NCBI GenBank assembly: GCA_020848745.1
Contig: JADLHM010000070.1
Span: forward strand, 28,196 to 92,195
Direction of reading: 5' to 3'
DNA: 64,000 nt
From: Deltaproteobacteria bacterium
GTDB taxonomy: Bacteria > Desulfobacterota > Binatia > UTPRO1
In this document: one piece after another, positions 62,001-64,000 of the stretch
Layout of the letters: each line of letters starts with the position of its first letter
Numbering within the stretch: position 1 is the first letter of the stretch
Translations under genes and position numbers: made by a program
The notes under the pieces: model-generated
Databases searched by the model: none
What the model was told of the DNA's origin: nothing
Seen by the model: the letters and a program-made list of their open reading frames with translations, nothing else

Positions 62001-63861
62001 CGAAGACGTCGCGCGTCGCCTTCCACATCTCGGCGCCGACGAAGACGCGGCCCGCCGGCGCGAGGTCCTTCAGCTCGTCGGCGATGTTCACGGGATCACC
62101 CATGACGGCGAACTCGCGGATCAGCGCACCCGCGACGTCGCCGCCGATGCCGAGCCCGGTGTTGATGCCGATATGGACGTCGAGGTGGGCGTGGCTCCCG
62201 AGATTCGGGTCGAGCGCCAGCCGCTCGTTGTAGGCGCGCACCTGGCGGCGCATCTCGATCGCGGCGTTCACGGCCGCGCGCGGCGCGTCCTCGAGCGCCT
62301 CGGGGAACCCGAAGAGCGCCATCACGCAGTCGCCGATCAGCTTCTCGACGGTCCCGCCGTGCTTGCGCGCGACCTCGTCGAGGACCTGCAGGCAGCCGAC
62401 CACGATCGGGAACGCCCGCACGGTGCCGGCGCGCTCGGTGAGGCTCGTGAAGCCGGTGATGTCGGCGAAGAGGACGGTCGCGCGGCGCCGCTCGGTGTCG
62501 CCCGGCCGGCGGCTGCCGGCCGTGGCGCGCTCGCGCTCGGCGCGCAGCGCCGGCTCGAAGTAGACGGCGCGGATGAGCCGGCCGGGGTGTCCCTCGCCGT
62601 GCGCCAGCACGAGGGCGCGCGAGTCCTCGGAGAGCCGCGCGTCGCCGACCGCGTCGATCAGGCGGACGCTCTCCGCGCGCGAGAGCGGACCGAGGCGGAT
62701 CTCGTCGACGACCGCCGGTCCGAGGCCGCTCAGCATCGCCGCGACCATCTCGTCGGTCTCCGGACGGGCCGCGACCAGGAACAACACGGGACGCCCCGCG
62801 AGACGGTTCGCGATCCGCGGCAGCAGCGAGAGCGACGCGGGGTCGGCGCGGTGCACCTCGTCGAGCAGGACCGCGACCGGCCGGGTGCGACTCCGGCGCT
62901 CGAGCGCGATCGCGACGTCGGCCGCGAGCGCGTCGACGGTGCGGGGGGCGCCGGCGAGCGCCTCCTCGCCGGCCAACGCCGCGAGCAGCGAGGCGAGCAG
63001 GCGGGCCTCGCCGTGATCGGCGCCGCCGCTGCCTGCCGCGCGGACGCGGTCGACGCGCGCCGCCTGCGGCAGCGTCTGCGCCTCGAGCAGCAGGCGCGAC
63101 GTGCCGATGCCGTGCTCGCCGATCACGAGCACGGTGCCGCCCGTGCCACCCGCGAGGCGCTCGAGGTGCGCGCCGAGCCGCGCCAGCTCGTCGGTGCGGC
63201 CGACGAGCGGCGCGTGCGAGCCCGTCGTCGCGCGGGTGCGCGCGCGCGCGCCGACGAGCTCGAAGATCGGCACCTCGGCCTGCTTGCCCTTGAGCGCGAA
63301 CGTGCCGAGCGGCCGGTACTCGAAGGCGTCGCGGCTCTCGGCCTCGGTCTCGGGGCCGACGTAGACGTGGCCGTACGGCGCCTTCGCCTTCAAGCGCGCC
63401 GCGACGTTCACCGCGTCGCCGAGGATGTTGAACTCGCGGGCGACCCGGCCGCGCACGTCGCCGGCGACGAGCTCGCCGGTGTTGATGCCGATCACGAGGC
63501 GGAGCGGGACGTCGAGGCTCGTGTTGTAGGCGCGGAGCTCGTCGCGCATCTCGACGGCGGCGGCCGCCGCGGCCGCCGCCGCGTTCGGGATCGGCGCCGG
63601 ATAGCCGAACATCGCGAGCAGGCAGTCGGACAGGAACTTGTCGACCGCGCCGCCGTGGCGGCGCGCGATCTCGTCGATGATGCGGACCGCGCCGGTGACC
63701 GCGAAGTAGGCCCGCTCCGCGCCCATCGTCTCGGCGATGTCGGTGAAGCCGACGACGTCGACGAAGAGCACCGTCGCGCGCGCGAGGCGCGCCGGGGGAC
63801 GCTCGGTGCTGCCAGCGGGCGGGGCGCCGACGGGAGCGCGGGATGAGGGCTCGTCTGGCAC
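59095..63861 (-). CDS. Double adenylate/guanylate-cyclase and double NTPase, TPR protein
   Basis: The protein has 1588 residues from GTG 63861. Cyclase domain 1 (about 27-200) has the metal Asp35/Asp79 and 'ILGDAVNVAARL' with transition-state Asn152/Arg156. AAA module 1 follows, but its Walker A reads GEHGIGTS, Thr254 replacing Lys. Cyclase domain 2 (about 458-640) keeps Asp467/Asp511 but has 'VNIADEL', losing the Arg (Glu596). AAA module 2 has 'AVAGLGKS' with Lys699 and 'VMDDLHWAD'. A long TPR-like helical tail follows. This duplicates the class III cyclase + AAA + TPR arrangement. The product cAMP or cGMP would feed the cNMP-binding proteins encoded elsewhere in the window. A nine-alanine run lies at about residues 94-102. 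Confidence 0.9.
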   Translation of the reverse strand: MPDEPSSRAPVGAPPAGSTERPPARLARATVLFVDVVGFTDIAETMGAERAYFAVTGAVRIIDEIARRHGGAVDKFLSDCLLAMFGYPAPIPNAAAAAAAAAVEMRDELRAYNTSLDVPLRLVIGINTGELVAGDVRGRVAREFNILGDAVNVAARLKAKAPYGHVYVGPETEAESRDAFEYRPLGTFALKGKQAEVPIFELVGARARTRATTGSHAPLVGRTDELARLGAHLERLAGGTGGTVLVIGEHGIGTSRLLLEAQTLPQAARVDRVRAAGSGGADHGEARLLASLLAALAGEEALAGAPRTVDALAADVAIALERRSRTRPVAVLLDEVHRADPASLSLLPRIANRLAGRPVLFLVAARPETDEMVAAMLSGLGPAVVDEIRLGPLSRAESVRLIDAVGDARLSEDSRALVLAHGEGHPGRLIRAVYFEPALRAERERATAGSRRPGDTERRRATVLFADITGFTSLTERAGTVRAFPIVVGCLQVLDEVARKHGGTVEKLIGDCVMALFGFPEALEDAPRAAVNAAIEMRRQVRAYNERLALDPNLGSHAHLDVHIGINTGLGIGGDVAGALIREFAVMGDPVNIADELKDLAPAGRVFVGAEMWKATRDVFAYHELPPAARKGGGAPLRVFELVSDQERLHRARIGAERRVFSPLVGRERELETLRDAVARLATGHGGIGTIVAVAGLGKSRLLREVATSPEAEGVTWCEGRSVATGRHLAYHAIVDLCRSLVGIEESDGDASALAKLEALVAGVMPDDAEEALPFLAALLALPLDEARRTRIADLHGDAMEKLTLRSVTQLLRAASRDRPLVAVMDDLHWADLSSIELLESVLRLCDEAPILFLGLCRPGYPSTSERIRARARAEHADRTFELELAPLDASAARSMLNHLFRQGDLPRDVRQRIEEKAHGNPFFIEEVVRSLVDEGAVEHVDGRFRATVKIASVTIPDTIHEVVMARVDSLDAAKRQLLQTAAVIGASFHTEVLSGVVENVATIADDIDALLAAEFLVRSESLRDAEYDFKHPLIQEVTYESLLLARREVVHRKVAETLERVFPEDVPGYSGMLAYHYGKGGAPERAEEHLFRAGAAAARAAAPSEALHFFEEASKLYLEIHRDGGDPVKRALLERNIAEALYYRGRFLEAIEHFNVALRLLGDRVAEGSWRLGIDFARNLVAVLARLYGPSFGGRLPPATARQREIMDLRYARAEATVTTQPTRHLFDSMDTLAFFQRIDPRTVPGAGKFYAGAAALFAFGGISFDVARRLSERAHALVPPEDVDEWIYERAMHVAFRALQGDWSPEHEIDPERIAESVRNGQLWGPTTYLGLLGEKRIQQGDLAGAHACIAEIDRIWDLFQYDLAKTNFYYLHSLLPLEESDWTKGVEAANAYYDENPEDLLHILALGARAKAETALGELDVAEATIGHAAEIVTRLSPVPPFHGSAYHRSRLLLDLARLEAAARAGDRQGAARWRRRARKDTGPALRSAARVGFRRTELLRLAARAQALFGRRRRALRAFERAIACGEALGARPETARAWADVARLLAGGGARFRDLDAGGCRERARATFEALGLRNDLARLERE

Positions 63862-64000
63862 GTAGGCGTTCCGGCGCTAGGAGTCTGCGCCACGGATCGG
63901 TTTCGAGCGAGAACCGTGAGCCGCCGCGAGCGCAAGGAGCGCGACCCGACCGCGTATCTGTGCGATACGCCGAGGGTCGCGCGACGCCGTCGATCGCGGA

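Noticed and set aside
63916..64000. Possible plus-strand gene from GTG 63916 running off the right edge
   Set aside because: The frame is open for 28 codons but is too short, lacks a clear ribosome site and has no recognisable motif.

Overview
The window is very GC-rich with strong third-position GC bias, short intergenic gaps and many ATGA, GTGA or TTGA start/stop overlaps. Four acyl-CoA dehydrogenases, a thiolase-like protein, flavin/F420-type oxidoreductases, three VapBC-like modules, Uma2 proteins and two very large cysteine-containing exported proteins suggest an uncultured, metabolically versatile delta-type lineage, perhaps Binatota/Desulfobacterota-like. No rRNA, tRNA, CRISPR array, phage or complete insertion sequence was seen, and the taxonomic guess is inference only.

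Layout. 1-14 kb: the 5' part of an HNH-nuclease-like gene cut by the left edge; a stand-alone DUF262/DUF1524/RAMA restriction-like protein; a polytopic membrane protein; a Uma2 protein; a DUF3109-like cysteine protein; the YchF ATPase; two PIN-type toxin-antitoxin pairs; a MFE-2-like short-chain dehydrogenase; and a thiolase-like protein coupled to a membrane protein. 14-21 kb (minus strand): a luciferase-like monooxygenase, a deazaflavin-dependent reductase, an old-yellow-enzyme/FeS/FAD oxidoreductase and a 1068-residue exported protein. 21.5-31.1 kb: a TetR gene divergent from an eight-gene operon encoding an ethylbenzene-dehydrogenase-like molybdoenzyme (alpha, beta, gamma and a TorD-like chaperone), an acyl-CoA dehydrogenase, an SDR, a small unknown protein and an acetoacetate-decarboxylase-like protein. 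A promoter with an overlapping palindrome lies between TetR and the operon. The proposed role is oxygen-independent hydroxylation of a hydrocarbon or steroid side chain followed by alcohol oxidation.

31-50 kb: kinase and AAA-ATPase debris, an acyl-CoA dehydrogenase, a third toxin-antitoxin pair, a beta-propeller-like protein, and a LolA-like protein/ABC permease/CRP-like operon that converges on an ABC ATPase. The ATPase lies downstream of two tandem membrane proteins with cyclic-nucleotide-binding-like domains. Next come a two-subunit-type acyl-CoA dehydrogenase pair coupled to a cyclopropane-fatty-acid synthase, and an 1806-residue exported protein paralogous to the one at 14 kb.

50.4-57.6 kb holds what I consider the most interesting system: six tightly packed genes for a B12-type radical SAM protein, a sulfotransferase-fold protein, a glutamine-kinase-like PEP-synthase relative, a cytidylyltransferase-like protein, an APS-kinase-like protein and a methyltransferase. 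Three of these match, enzyme by enzyme, the Campylobacter O-methyl phosphoramidate pathway (Cj1418, Cj1416, Cj1415). The sulfotransferase-fold protein is a logical transferase for a 3'-phosphonucleotide donor. The window closes with apolipoprotein N-acyltransferase coupled to a 1588-residue protein containing two cyclase and two NTPase modules, one of each pair apparently degenerate.
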